Source: Phycicoccus sp. Root101 (lineage in GTDB: Bacteria > Actinomycetota > Actinomycetes > Actinomycetales > Dermatophilaceae). From it: a stretch of DNA of 64,000 nt. This document shows positions 51,517-59,680 of this stretch, in pieces. The translations under genes and the position numbers were made by a program. The DNA lies in contig NZ_LMCM01000008.1 of NCBI RefSeq assembly GCF_001426245.1, positions 248,001-312,000 on the forward strand, written 5' to 3'. The stretch's first letter is position 1, and every line of letters starts with the position of its first letter. The notes beneath the pieces are model-generated. The model worked only from the letters and a program-made list of their open reading frames with translations. It ran no database searches and was not told the origin of the DNA.

Positions 51517-51856
51517 AGTCGGACAACGTCGCCGCGGGGGCACCATCGACGACCACCCCGACCACCTTGGTGCCAGACGTGTGGAGCAGTCAGGTTGTGC
51601 GTCTTGGGTGCGGTAGGCGGAGGCCGAGCGGTTCGCGTCGGCCGGGGGTAGTGCGGGCGTGGAGGAGTAGGCGGAGCGCCAGGACGTTGGGGGCGTGGCG
51701 GCATGGGGCGTGGGGGTGTTGGGGGCAGGTCGCGGCAGAGGGGCTGGAGGTGGCTTCAAGCCGGCCGGAGACGTTTGGCAACCCTCCGTCCACGGCCCCG
51801 CGCTCATGGTGCCCCCGCGCGGGCGTTGTCCACACAACCCGGAACGGAGGATGGCC
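51517..51856. other. 340-bp region between relaxase and excisionase genes, possible oriT
   Basis: Frames on both strands are low-complexity and I see no convincing gene. It is the divergent control region of the relaxase and the xis-int pair. Since MobF nick sites usually lie next to the relaxase gene, oriT may be here, but I cannot point to a nick sequence. GGAGG at 51846 serves the excisionase gene. Confidence 0.35.
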
Positions 51857-52123
51857 ATGCAGAGGTCACGAGAGTCAAATGAAGTTGCTACACGTCATCA
51901 GGTAGAAGGGATCGCCATCAACGTGGAAGACGACGACGGCGTACGTGCTCCTGTCCTCCTCACCCCGAGCGAGGCCGCGGAGTGGTGCCACATCAGTGTG
52001 GGAACGCTGAACCATCTGCGATACCACGGGCGGTTTGCCCCGGCTATCAGGATCGGAAAGCGCTGCTTCTGGACCCCGAAGGACCTGCTGGCGTGGTTGG
52101 AGTCGCAGAAGGAACCGGCGTGA
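51857..52123 (+). CDS. Excisionase-like helix-turn-helix protein
   Basis: An 88-aa protein. ATG 51857 is chosen because GGAGG lies 6 nt before it; ATG 51851 abuts the GGAGG directly. The C-terminal half is a MerR/excisionase winged helix: LLTPSEAAEWCHISVGTLNH, then GRFAPAIRIGKRCFWTPKDL, LAWLESQ. Such proteins bend attachment-site DNA and steer the integrase to excision. Its stop overlaps the integrase start (GTGA), so both are made together. Confidence 0.85.
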   Translation: MQRSRESNEVATRHQVEGIAINVEDDDGVRAPVLLTPSEAAEWCHISVGTLNHLRYHGRFAPAIRIGKRCFWTPKDLLAWLESQKEPA

Positions 52124-53256
52124 TCATCAAGCGTCCCAACGGCAAGTGGCGGGTCCAGGTGAAGTACCGCAGCCGTGTCGTGGCTGATCGGACCTTCGAT
52201 CGTCGCGGCGATGCGGGGCGGTGGGAAATCGAGCAGAAGCGGCTGCTGCACTCTGGCGAGTTCGTCGCTCCCGCAGCCGGTCGGATCACCGTGCGCGAGC
52301 TGGCGGAGGAGTTTCGAGAAGCGAGGAAGGGTCAGGTGTCGGTGCGGGCGTGGGAGTCGGACGAGAGCGCCCTGCGGGTCCACATCGTGCCGGCCTTTGG
52401 GAAGCTCCCGATCTCCTCTGTCACACCACCCTTGGTCGAGAGGTTCCTCGTCGGCCTAGCTGTCTCGAGATCCGTGAGGACTGCCGCACGGGTGCGAACG
52501 ACCCTGCGGGGGTTGTTCCGCTACGCCGTACGCACCCGACGCCTGCAACTGTCCCCAGCCGAACTCGTGCCGCTGCCGCACCCCGACTCGAGGACGGGGA
52601 AGGTGGTCGAGGTCGACCCCTTCACGGTCGCGGCACTCCTTGATGTGGTCGACACTCAGGCCAAGCTGTCGCCCGGGGGCGCCAACATCACGTTGGTCCT
52701 GGCTCTGACCGGTCTCCGGTTCGGTGAGCTGCGTGGGCTCCGAGTCCGAGACGTGGTGTCGGTTCCCTATCCCGGGATCGTGGTCAAGCGATCCATCCCG
52801 CAGTCCGGGCTGACTGGTGCGGTCATCGAACGGTCCACGACCAAAAGCGGTCGATCCCGGATGGTGCCGTTGTCGGAGCTGGTCCTGCCCGTGGTCATAG
52901 AGGCGGCGGAGGGCAAGGAACCGAACGACTTGCTCTTCCCGGCGCCCGAGGGCGGATACCTCCACGCTCAGAACTGGCGGCGACAGATTCACTGGAACAC
53001 GACAGGCCTCGGAAGGCGTCCGCACGACCTGCGCCACACGGCGGCATCCCTGTGGATCGCGGCCGGGGTGGACATCAAAACGGTGTCGTCCTGGCTCGGT
53101 CACTCGACGGCGAAGCTGACCCTCGACACTTACGGGCACCTGATGGGGACGGACGCGGACCGGGCTGCCCTAGACCGGGTCAACAAGGCTCTTGGGAACC
53201 CAGCGGGCACCCAGCGGCCGAAATCGTCGGATTCGGGAAGCACCGGCGAGGGGTGA
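52120..53256 (+). CDS. int: Tyrosine recombinase (integrase)
   Basis: A 378-aa phage-type integrase. GTG 52120 overlaps the excisionase stop and begins MIIKRPNGKWRVQVKYRSR, the typical AP2-like arm-binding domain. The core-binding helical domain follows (about 55-150). Catalytic residues are Arg200 (TGLRFGELRGL), His302-x-x-Arg305 (HDLRHTAAS), His328 (LGHSTAKLT) and the nucleophile Tyr338 (LDTYGHL). It is 25 bp from the attachment repeat in tRNA-Arg(CCT), the usual place for the integrase of an element inserted in a tRNA 3' end. Confidence 0.95.
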   Translation: MIIKRPNGKWRVQVKYRSRVVADRTFDRRGDAGRWEIEQKRLLHSGEFVAPAAGRITVRELAEEFREARKGQVSVRAWESDESALRVHIVPAFGKLPISSVTPPLVERFLVGLAVSRSVRTAARVRTTLRGLFRYAVRTRRLQLSPAELVPLPHPDSRTGKVVEVDPFTVAALLDVVDTQAKLSPGGANITLVLALTGLRFGELRGLRVRDVVSVPYPGIVVKRSIPQSGLTGAVIERSTTKSGRSRMVPLSELVLPVVIEAAEGKEPNDLLFPAPEGGYLHAQNWRRQIHWNTTGLGRRPHDLRHTAASLWIAAGVDIKTVSSWLGHSTAKLTLDTYGHLMGTDADRAALDRVNKALGNPAGTQRPKSSDSGSTGEG

Positions 53257-53281
53257 AAATGGCCTCTGACCTGCGGAAACG

Positions 53282-53329
53282 TGGTGGTGCCCTCGGGCAG
53301 ATTCGAACTGCCGACACCCGCTTTAGGAG
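53282..53329 (-). repeat. Proximal attachment site inside tRNA-Arg(CCT)
   Basis: The right-hand copy of the 48-bp direct repeat. It spans from the anticodon of tRNA-Arg(CCT) to 3 bp beyond the CCA end, so integration rebuilt a complete tRNA gene. Strand exchange most likely occurs in the anticodon-loop region at the end of the identity. Confidence 0.92.
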
Positions 53330-53360
53330 AGCGGTGCTCTATCCCCTGAGCTACGAGGGC
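53285..53360 (-). tRNA. tRNA-Arg (anticodon CCT)
   Basis: 76 nt. The cloverleaf folds cleanly: acceptor GCCCTCG/CGAGGGC, D arm GCTC...GAGC, anticodon stem CCGCT/AGCGG with loop CTCCTAA (anticodon CCT, complement at 53325-53327), T arm GGCAG-TTCGAAT-CTGCC, discriminator A and encoded CCA. It reads AGG codons. Its 3' half was supplied by the integrated element. Confidence 0.97.
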
Positions 53361-53478
53361 GGGGTGCGACTGCGTGCCGCGAGTTCAGGTTCGGCACCTG
53401 GCGAGCAGGTGACGAACTGTGCGACAGGAAGATTAGCCCACGCGGGAAGTGCATCGCCGTCCGGCGGCCGTCGGGCGC

Positions 53479-54258
53479 TCAGGGAGTGAAGGTGAACGTG
53501 GTCCGGGGGAGTGGCGGTGGCGTCGTTCGCTCTGCGAATCCCTTCGCGAAGCCGATGCCCATGGCGATGACGCCGACCGCCGAGACGATCACGAGGGCGG
53601 CCACCCCGAGCTGCGCCCACCCCCTCACCCTCGTGGCAATGGGGGAGTCGCTCGCGCCGCGTCCGCCGATCTGGGTCCAGACCCGTCGTTGCTCTGCGCG
53701 CGCCGAGGACAGGGTGCGCTCGGCGGTGGTGCCGAGGCTCTGCGCCCAGGTCCACGAACCGTTCGCGGCATTGGCGGCGCTCTCGCTGGCCGCGGCGACG
53801 AAACGTCCCAGCATCCAGAGGCCGCCACCGACGAAGGCGACGCCGGACACTGCCTGTCCCATGGCCTCCAAGGTCCCGGTCAGCGACAGGGCGAATCCCA
53901 GCACGCCCGCCATCGCCGGCCACACCCATACCCCGGTGAAGATGCCGGTGGCCACGTAGGACGACAGTGAGGCGGCAGCGGCGGCCGCCTTGTCATCGGC
54001 CTTCGCCAAGGCCTTCTCCAGCTGCTCTCCGCCGCGGTTGTGGTCGACGAAGTCGCGCAACGGCGCCAAGATCTGCGGCCCCTCGACTCTCGCGGTCGTC
54101 GCTGCCTGGTCCAGGGTCAGCTGCGACTCCACCCGCAACGCGGCCAGGCCGATCTGCCTCTCGAGGGCATCCGGGAGCACGTCGAGCTCGCGGCGTGCGG
54201 AGATGTACTGATCGACGAGGGTGCGGACGCTGGCGTCCGTCAGGACCTTCGTGTCCAT
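53479..54258 (-). CDS. Membrane protein, unknown
   Basis: A 259-aa protein. ATG 54258 has GGGGAGG 6 nt upstream. The first 100 residues are a helical soluble region (LTDASVRTLVDQYISARREL; KALAKADDKAAAAAASL). Two membrane helices lie at about 102-150 (FTGVWVWPAMAGVLGFALSL; GVAFVGGGLWMLGRFVAAA), and a third near the C-terminus (LGVAALVIVSAVGVIAMGIG). A basic stretch of about 45 residues separates them. No family is recognised. It is the first chromosomal gene beyond the tRNA-Arg. Confidence 0.72.
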   Translation of the reverse strand: MDTKVLTDASVRTLVDQYISARRELDVLPDALERQIGLAALRVESQLTLDQAATTARVEGPQILAPLRDFVDHNRGGEQLEKALAKADDKAAAAAASLSSYVATGIFTGVWVWPAMAGVLGFALSLTGTLEAMGQAVSGVAFVGGGLWMLGRFVAAASESAANAANGSWTWAQSLGTTAERTLSSARAEQRRVWTQIGGRGASDSPIATRVRGWAQLGVAALVIVSAVGVIAMGIGFAKGFAERTTPPPLPRTTFTFTP

Positions 54259-54454
54259 GGCTGCCTCCCCTGCGCGCCGGACGGGCGTCCGCTGCTGCTG
54301 TGGAGATGGTCTCGCTGACAGGGCAGGTGCGGATGCACCATTCGGCGTACCCGCGGTGGATCCGTTCCGAGGTCAGCGGCGGCCCGATCGCTTGGTGAGG
54401 GTGTTGGACCACCGCGCTGCCCAGCCGGTGCGCGGAAGGAGCATGTCGCGCACC

Positions 54455-54468
54455 GGGACCTTGGACCC
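54455..54468 (+). promoter_or_regulatory. DosR/DevR-like box upstream of the universal stress gene
   Basis: GGGACCTTGGACCC fits the relaxed dormancy-regulator pattern GGGnCnnnnGnCCC exactly, 98 bp before the start of the universal stress protein gene. Universal stress genes are classic targets of this hypoxia response regulator. The remaining 300-bp gap (54259-54566) shows nothing else clear. Confidence 0.5.
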
Positions 54469-54566
54469 TGACCTGCCTGGAGCGCGACCAAGACGATGGT
54501 GGGGACCCGGTGGGCCTGCGCACCCTGCGCGCACCAGCCCACCGGGTCCTCGACAAGGAGGACTCC

Positions 54567-55445
54567 ATGGATGCACGCATCCTCGTCGGCTACGACGGGA
54601 CGCCCGGATCGGAGGTCGCCCTCGACTGGGCCGCCGCCACCTCGCGCCGACAGGGTTCGCGGCTGACCGTCCTCCACTGCGTGGAGATGGGGGCCGTACC
54701 CATCGTTCCGATCATGTCCGTCGCCGCTCTGCCCAGCGAGGTGCGCGACGACGCGCAGGCCACCCTCGACCGCGGCGTCCAGCGGGCGCAGGCGGTCACC
54801 ACCCCGTCGCTCGTGACCGGGGTCCTCGTCCTCGGCACCGCAGCGGCTGAGCTGGTCAGCGCCTCCAAGGACGCCGACGTGGTCGTGGTGGGGTCGCGAG
54901 GGCGCGGCCGGATCGCCTCCGGCCTGCTCGGATCCGCCTCGTATGCCGTGGCCGCGCACGCCCTGTGCCCGGTCGTCGTGGTCCGGGGCGAGGCGACGGT
55001 CCAACCCGACCCGGACCACCCGGTGGTGGTCGGCGTCGACGACAGCGAGGCCTCGCACCGCGCCGTGAACGCGGCAGCCCTGCTCGCTGCCACAGCCGAC
55101 GCCACCCTGCGACTGGTGACCGTCGGCCGGCTGCGCTCACCCGAGGGATGGGCCTACGTCGAGGACTCCAAGGCCGGGACCGAGCACTCGCACGCCGTCC
55201 GCGAGCACGCCATACCGATCCTGGAAGGTGCTCGCGAGCGTGCCCTCGAGCGGCACCCAGGGCTCGAGATCGAGACCGAGGTCCTGTTCGGGGAGTCGGG
55301 TCACGTGCTCGCGGACCTGGGCGCGCACGCAGGCCTGATCGTCGTGGGGAGCAGGGGGCGGGGCGGGTTCGCCGGACTCCTCCTCGGCTCGGTGAGCCAC
55401 ACCGTGATCCACGAGGCATCCTGCCCGGTGATGGTCATCCGCTGA
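54567..55445 (+). CDS. Tandem-domain universal stress protein
   Basis: A 292-aa protein with two UspA domains of about 140 residues. Each starts with a strand followed by the ATP site (ILVGYDGTPGSEVALDW and VVVGVDDSEASHRAVNA) and ends with the nucleotide-binding G-x-x-G motif (VVVGSRGRGRIASGLLGS and IVVGSRGRGGFAGLLLGS). AGGAGG lies 5 nt before the ATG at 54567. Proteins of this type in actinobacteria bind ATP and support survival in low oxygen or stationary phase. The upstream DosR-like box agrees with this. Confidence 0.93.
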   Translation: MDARILVGYDGTPGSEVALDWAAATSRRQGSRLTVLHCVEMGAVPIVPIMSVAALPSEVRDDAQATLDRGVQRAQAVTTPSLVTGVLVLGTAAAELVSASKDADVVVVGSRGRGRIASGLLGSASYAVAAHALCPVVVVRGEATVQPDPDHPVVVGVDDSEASHRAVNAAALLAATADATLRLVTVGRLRSPEGWAYVEDSKAGTEHSHAVREHAIPILEGARERALERHPGLEIETEVLFGESGHVLADLGAHAGLIVVGSRGRGGFAGLLLGSVSHTVIHEASCPVMVIR

Positions 55446-55634
55446 GCCCCGCGACCCGGCGGGTTGGGGCGCAGCCGCGGCCGCGACCTGGGCGGCGACG
55501 CGCCATACCGGAATCTCGGTCAAGGGCGGGTCAAGGGAGGCAACGCGGGGCACGGCTCGGTCCGTTGGTCGACGCGCGCTCAACCGAACGGACCAAACGC
55601 CTCCCGAGTGCGCGAACCGGACAGGGCCGAGGTC

Positions 55635-55640
55635 TAGCGT
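55635..55640 (+). promoter_or_regulatory. Candidate -10 of the metalloprotease gene
   Basis: TAGCGT lies 55 bp upstream of the GTG at 55696, giving a leader of about 50 nt with AAGGA before the start. The rest of the 55446-55695 gap shows no feature I can name. Confidence 0.4.
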
Positions 55641-55695
55641 TGCCCGCAGAGCGACTCAATCCCCCGGAGCGCTCGACCTCGTCGAAGGACACCCT

Positions 55696-56469
55696 GTGCG
55701 CATCCCCCTCCCTCGCAAGGCCCTCGCCGCGATCACCGCGGCCACCGCCATGCTCGCCTTCGCCACCGCGGTCACCACCGCCACGCCGCAGTCCGCGGAG
55801 GGCGCGACGGCGACGTACAAGTTCACCTACCTCACGCTCCCCAACGGCACGAAGGTGCCGCTGCGCTGGAACGGCTGCCAGGCCGCCGTGACGTGGAAGG
55901 CGAACCTCGCCGCGGTGCCCACCGCCCAGCGCGCCACCGTGCTGGCGGAGACGAAGACCGCGGTCAGCCGGATCGCCACGTACACGGGGATGACGTTCTC
56001 CTACAAGGGGTCCACGACCGAGGTCCCGCAGTCGGGGTCGATGCCCAAGCAGTCGGCCGAGCTCGTCATCGCCTACACCACCCCCAGCAAGACGAACTAC
56101 AGCCTGGCTGGTTCCATCCTCGGCCAGGGCGGCCTGTACGCCGCCTGGGTCTCGCGGACGTCCGGCGGCACGACGACGTACACGACGGCCGCGCTGCGCG
56201 GGTTCGTCGTCCTCGACACCCCGCAGATCCTCAGCCAGACCAAGCCGGGCTTCGGCGCCGGCCTGCGCCGCACCAACGTCGTCCTGCACGAGCTCGGCCA
56301 CGCCTTCGGCCTGGCCCACGTCACGACGAACACCCAGCAGATGTACCCCAGCATCTCCAGCGTCTCGCCCAACGGCATGGCCACCGGCGACCGGGGAGGT
56401 CTCTACCGGCTCGGCAAGCCCGCCGGCTGCATCAACACCTCCGGGATGCCGCTCACCGACCTCAGCTAG
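55696..56469 (+). CDS. Secreted matrixin-like zinc metalloprotease
   Basis: A 257-aa precursor from GTG 55696 with AAGGA upstream. A Sec signal peptide (LAAITAATAMLAFATAVTTA, cut near residue 36) leads to a small catalytic domain with the extended zinc motif His198-Glu199...His202...His208 (HELGHAFGLAH) and a downstream Met-turn candidate (QQMYPSIS). Two Cys (WNGCQ and AGCIN) could form a disulfide joining the ends. The fold is that of matrixin/snapalysin-type metzincins. The substrate is unknown. Confidence 0.9.
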   Translation: MRIPLPRKALAAITAATAMLAFATAVTTATPQSAEGATATYKFTYLTLPNGTKVPLRWNGCQAAVTWKANLAAVPTAQRATVLAETKTAVSRIATYTGMTFSYKGSTTEVPQSGSMPKQSAELVIAYTTPSKTNYSLAGSILGQGGLYAAWVSRTSGGTTTYTTAALRGFVVLDTPQILSQTKPGFGAGLRRTNVVLHELGHAFGLAHVTTNTQQMYPSISSVSPNGMATGDRGGLYRLGKPAGCINTSGMPLTDLS

Positions 56470-56484
56470 GGCACGGCGCGGCGT

Positions 56485-56490
56485 TAGCCT
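56485..56490 (+). promoter_or_regulatory. -10 element of a probable leaderless promoter
   Basis: TAGCCT, 6 nt, then GTG 56497 of the LacI regulator; no ribosome site is seen. Confidence 0.65.
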
Positions 56491-56496
56491 CCTGTC

Positions 56497-57504
56497 GTGC
56501 GCCCCTCCACCCCGACCCGATCTGTGACGAGCACCGACGTCGCTCGGGACAGTGGTGTCTCACGCACGACGGTCAGCTACGTCCTCAACGACACGCCGGG
56601 TGTGACGATCTCCGACCAGACCCGGGCCCGCGTCCGCGCCTCGGCCGAACGCCTCGGCTACACGCCGTCGGCCGCGGCCCGCACGCTGCGGACCGGCCGC
56701 AGCGACCTGGTGCTGTACGTCCTGCCCGACTGGCCCCTCGGGCCCGCCGTCGACTCGCTGCTCGACCACCTCGCGGGTGAGCTCGCGGAACGTGGCCTGT
56801 CCCTCCTCGTCCACCACCAGCGGGGAGGGCGACCCCTCACCGACCTGCTGCGGGTCGTGACGCCACGCGCGGTCGTGGGGTTCACGGCGTTCGCGACGGC
56901 CGACCGCGACGCGTTGCGCCGAGCCGGTGTCCAGGTCCTGGGGACCCTGCTCGACGACCCCGGCGCGGCGGGCCTGTTCACGGCCTCCCAACGCAGCATC
57001 GGTCGCCTCCAGGCCCGTCACCTGCGCGAGCACGGGCACCGCGTCATCGGGTATGCCGCCGCGACCGACCCGCGCGTCGCCCACTTCGTGGAGCTGCGCC
57101 TCGAGGGTGTCCGCGCCGAGTGCGCCGAGGCGGGACTGGCTGCGCCCCAGGTGATCTCGGTCGACCCGTCCCTCGAGTCCGCGGTCGCGGCGGTGCGTGG
57201 CTGGCGGAGCGCCGACCCCGCCGCCACAGCGGTCGCGGCCTACAACGACGACGTCGCCATCGCCGTCCTGGCCGCCGTGCGGGCCGAGGGCCTGCAGGCG
57301 CCGAGGGACCTCGCGGTGATCGGTGTCGACGACGGCCCCGCCGCCCCCTTCACGGTCCCGCCCCTCACCACCGTCTCGCAGGCCCTGGAGGTGCAGGCGC
57401 GCCACCTCGCCGGCGTCGTCGTCGAAGGGCTCCGGGGTGGCGACGAGGAAGGCCTGCCCACGGGCGACGACCTCATTGAGGTCGTCGCCCGCGACTCCGT
57501 CTGA
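56497..57504 (+). CDS. LacI-family transcriptional regulator
   Basis: A 335-aa LacI regulator. The helix-turn-helix and hinge read STDVARDSGVSRTTVSYVLN ... GYTPSAAARTLRTGRS (residues 10-70). The periplasmic-binding-protein-like sensor domain follows with YNDDVAIAVLAAVRAEGLQ and IGVDDGPAAPFTVPPLTTV. It binds a sugar or related ligand not predictable here. It is convergent with the secreted beta-helix gene and not near an ABC operon; its target may be elsewhere. Confidence 0.92.
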   Translation: MRPSTPTRSVTSTDVARDSGVSRTTVSYVLNDTPGVTISDQTRARVRASAERLGYTPSAAARTLRTGRSDLVLYVLPDWPLGPAVDSLLDHLAGELAERGLSLLVHHQRGGRPLTDLLRVVTPRAVVGFTAFATADRDALRRAGVQVLGTLLDDPGAAGLFTASQRSIGRLQARHLREHGHRVIGYAAATDPRVAHFVELRLEGVRAECAEAGLAAPQVISVDPSLESAVAAVRGWRSADPAATAVAAYNDDVAIAVLAAVRAEGLQAPRDLAVIGVDDGPAAPFTVPPLTTVSQALEVQARHLAGVVVEGLRGGDEEGLPTGDDLIEVVARDSV

Positions 57505-57512
57505 CGTCCGGT

Positions 57513-57533
57513 GTCCGACGGCAGGCGTCGGAC
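57513..57533. terminator. Bidirectional terminator hairpin
   Basis: GTCCGACG, loop GCAGG, CGTCGGAC form a perfect 8-bp stem 9 bp past the LacI stop, extendable with a bulge. It lies between the convergent LacI and beta-helix genes. Confidence 0.7.
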
Positions 57534-57612
57534 GGACCTACCGCCGACCGCTGACGCCAGTGGGCCGGGCCGCCACAGCGACCCGACCCACCCGAACCCG
57601 TTGCTGCAGTGG

Positions 57613-59580
57613 CTACTTCGCCGGGTAGTCCACGACGTACTCGGGCGTCCCGACCCGCGTGGTGTCGACGGCGGCCCCGACCCCGTTGACCACGTGGTCG
57701 AGGGTGCCGGCGCCGAGGTTGACCGTGAGGACGTGGTGCAGCATCACGCCGGGCGTCCTCGGGACCTCGAACCCGTTCTCCGTGTGGATCGACGGGTTGT
57801 TCTGGTTGAACACGTAGGCGCCACCGGCGAAGAGGCGGTGCTGCTTCACCCGGTCGGAGACCTTGTACGCCGACCAGCCGGGGATGCGGCCGTTCATCCA
57901 GTCCGCCTGCGTCGGCGGGTCGTACGGCAGCTCGTTCTGGAAGAACACCGTCGTGCCGCGCTCGCCGTTCCAGACGACGTTGTGCTCCTGGAAGTGCTCC
58001 ACGAAGAAGCCGGTCGTCGTCACATCGTCACCGTTGACGACGACGCCGTTGGCCGCGGTGTTGGTGCGCCAGCGGTCGGTGTCGCCGTTGACCCCCCGGG
58101 TGAAGCCTTCCGTTCCGTGGTCGGCGCGCCACACCCAGGTGTGGTCGACGAGCACGTCGTCACTGTTGATCTCGAGCGCGACCTTGGTCCGACCGACGTG
58201 GGGACCGCCGACGCGGAAGTACACGTCGGACAGCGTGGTCGGGTTCGACGCGGCGGGGCGGCCGGCCTTCGGTCGGTCGCCGTAGTCGCCGTGGTCGTGG
58301 CGCTTCGACCCGATCCGCATCAGCGCCTGCGACTGGACCAGACCGGCGTCGACCGTGACCCCCGCGATGACCACCCCCGGGACGTCCTTCACCTCGACCG
58401 GCACGGCGCCGCGGGCGGACGTGAGGGTCGCGTGACCGAGGCCGAGCACCACGGTGTCGGCGCGCTTGACCTCGATGGTGCGGTCCACGTCGTACACGCC
58501 CGGGGTGAGGAGCAGGTGCTTGCCGCGGGCGAGCTGGGAGTTGATCTCCTGCTCGGAGGTCCCGGGGCGGGCGATGAAGAAGTCGCGCAGGGGGATGGTG
58601 CGGCCGGGGGTGGGGCCGGAGCCCCACGAGATGCCGCGGCTGTCGCGCTGCGCGGACGGGACGCGCACGGCATACCGGCCCTGGTCGTCCACGAACAGGA
58701 AGGGCTTCTCGCGGCTCACCGGCGTGCGGTCCAACGTCGTGTACGCCGGGTCCGGGAAGCCCGCCTCGGACGGTGCGCCCACGACCCCCGAGAAGGTCGC
58801 GTTCCACACGGCGTTGCTCCAGCCGGCGATCTCGCTGTTGCGGGTCAGCCACTGCTGCTGCGAACCGTTGATGACCTGGGGGAGGCGCGAGTCGGCGATG
58901 AACCCTCCGCTGGCGTACTGCGGTCCGGCGGTGCAGTAGTCCATCAACGACAGGTTCGCCCCGCTGACGTCGAGCCGGCGCATCGACACCGCCTGGGACA
59001 CCGCCCAGAAGTCGGCGGAGGCGCGGCACCCGTCCTGCCCGGCCGCGTTGACGCGGATCGAGAGGTTGGACAGGGTGCGCCAGAAGTTGTTGAGGGCGAT
59101 GCAGTTGCTGGTGCCACCGTCACCGAGGCAACGGTTGTAGACCTCGATCTTGCCGTTGATCCGCACGTCGGTCGGTGAGGCACCCAGGCCGGCGACCTCG
59201 GTGTAGTAGCCGACCTTGACCTGCAGCGGCTGGGCGTCGGTGCCGTAGGTACCCGGCTTGAACAGGAAGGCGTAGCGCTCGCTGCCCATCTCGTTGTCGA
59301 CCTGGGTCGCCGCGGCCTTGTCGAGCGCCGCCTGGATCGTGGCCACGGGCATGCTCGGGTCGAACACGGTCACCGAGGGTGGCAGGGCCGGGTCGGTGGG
59401 GCCGGCCTTCGGCTTCGCCTGGCCCGGCGCGGCGACGGCGGACGGACCTGCGGTCGCGGACAGGGCTCCGAGCATCGTCACGGTCGCAGCCACGGCGACC
59501 CAGCGGCGGGCTCCGGTGCCGCGGTGGGCCATCGTCCCCGAGGGGGGTGGGAGGTGTCTGGGGGTGGGGGGCGAGGACAT
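57613..59580 (-). CDS. Secreted right-handed beta-helix protein, GH55-like
   Basis: A 655-aa exported protein. ATG 59580 has GGAAGAG upstream; ATG 59532 (MAHRGTGARRW) is an alternative closer to the signal peptide (VAVAATVTMLGALSATAGPS). The mature part begins VTVFDPSMPVATIQAALDKA and repeats beta-helix turns, with typical family pieces SERYAFLFKPGTYG, SQQQWLTRNSEIAGWSNAVW, GKHLLLTPGVYDVDRTIEV and DHTWVWRADHGTEGF. These sequences are often labelled adenylyl cyclase in databases, which the sequence does not support. I relate it to GH55-type exo-beta-1,3-glucanase folds. The catalytic residue is not assigned. Confidence 0.8.
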   Translation of the reverse strand: MSSPPTPRHLPPPSGTMAHRGTGARRWVAVAATVTMLGALSATAGPSAVAAPGQAKPKAGPTDPALPPSVTVFDPSMPVATIQAALDKAAATQVDNEMGSERYAFLFKPGTYGTDAQPLQVKVGYYTEVAGLGASPTDVRINGKIEVYNRCLGDGGTSNCIALNNFWRTLSNLSIRVNAAGQDGCRASADFWAVSQAVSMRRLDVSGANLSLMDYCTAGPQYASGGFIADSRLPQVINGSQQQWLTRNSEIAGWSNAVWNATFSGVVGAPSEAGFPDPAYTTLDRTPVSREKPFLFVDDQGRYAVRVPSAQRDSRGISWGSGPTPGRTIPLRDFFIARPGTSEQEINSQLARGKHLLLTPGVYDVDRTIEVKRADTVVLGLGHATLTSARGAVPVEVKDVPGVVIAGVTVDAGLVQSQALMRIGSKRHDHGDYGDRPKAGRPAASNPTTLSDVYFRVGGPHVGRTKVALEINSDDVLVDHTWVWRADHGTEGFTRGVNGDTDRWRTNTAANGVVVNGDDVTTTGFFVEHFQEHNVVWNGERGTTVFFQNELPYDPPTQADWMNGRIPGWSAYKVSDRVKQHRLFAGGAYVFNQNNPSIHTENGFEVPRTPGVMLHHVLTVNLGAGTLDHVVNGVGAAVDTTRVGTPEYVVDYPAK

Positions 59581-59668
59581 CGTCGGCGCTCTTCCGGTGG
59601 GTTGGTGAATCGTGTCACCTCGAAGCATGTGGGGGTGGATGGACGACGTCAAGGGGTGGCCCACCGGC

Positions 59669-59674
59669 TAGCCT
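59669..59674 (+). promoter_or_regulatory. -10 element of a probable leaderless promoter
   Basis: TAGCCT, 6 nt, then GTG 59681 of the MFS transporter. Confidence 0.65.
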
Positions 59675-59680
59675 GCCCTG

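Larger units (their letters stand above)
33257..53329. mobile_element. 20-kb integrative (mobilizable) element in tRNA-Arg(CCT)
   Basis: An exact 48-bp direct repeat (33257-33304 and 53282-53329) brackets the element; the match extends to 59 bp with one mismatch (33246/53271). The right copy lies in the intact tRNA-Arg gene and the left copy is its orphan 3' half. The integrase gene lies just inside the right end, 25 bp from the repeat, with an excisionase-like gene and a MobF relaxase behind it. Cargo includes a type III restriction-modification pair and several unknowns. A third tRNA-Arg fragment at 38179 divides it into parts of about 5 and 15 kb. No type IV secretion genes are visible, so transfer would need a helper. 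Confidence 0.9.

Noticed and set aside
33257-53329. Prophage
   Set aside because: Apart from integrase and excisionase there are no phage structural, lysis or packaging genes; the relaxase points to a mobilizable element.
57613-59580. Adenylyl cyclase
   Set aside because: Database-style label for this family, but no cyclase motif is visible; the sequence reads as an exported beta-helix.
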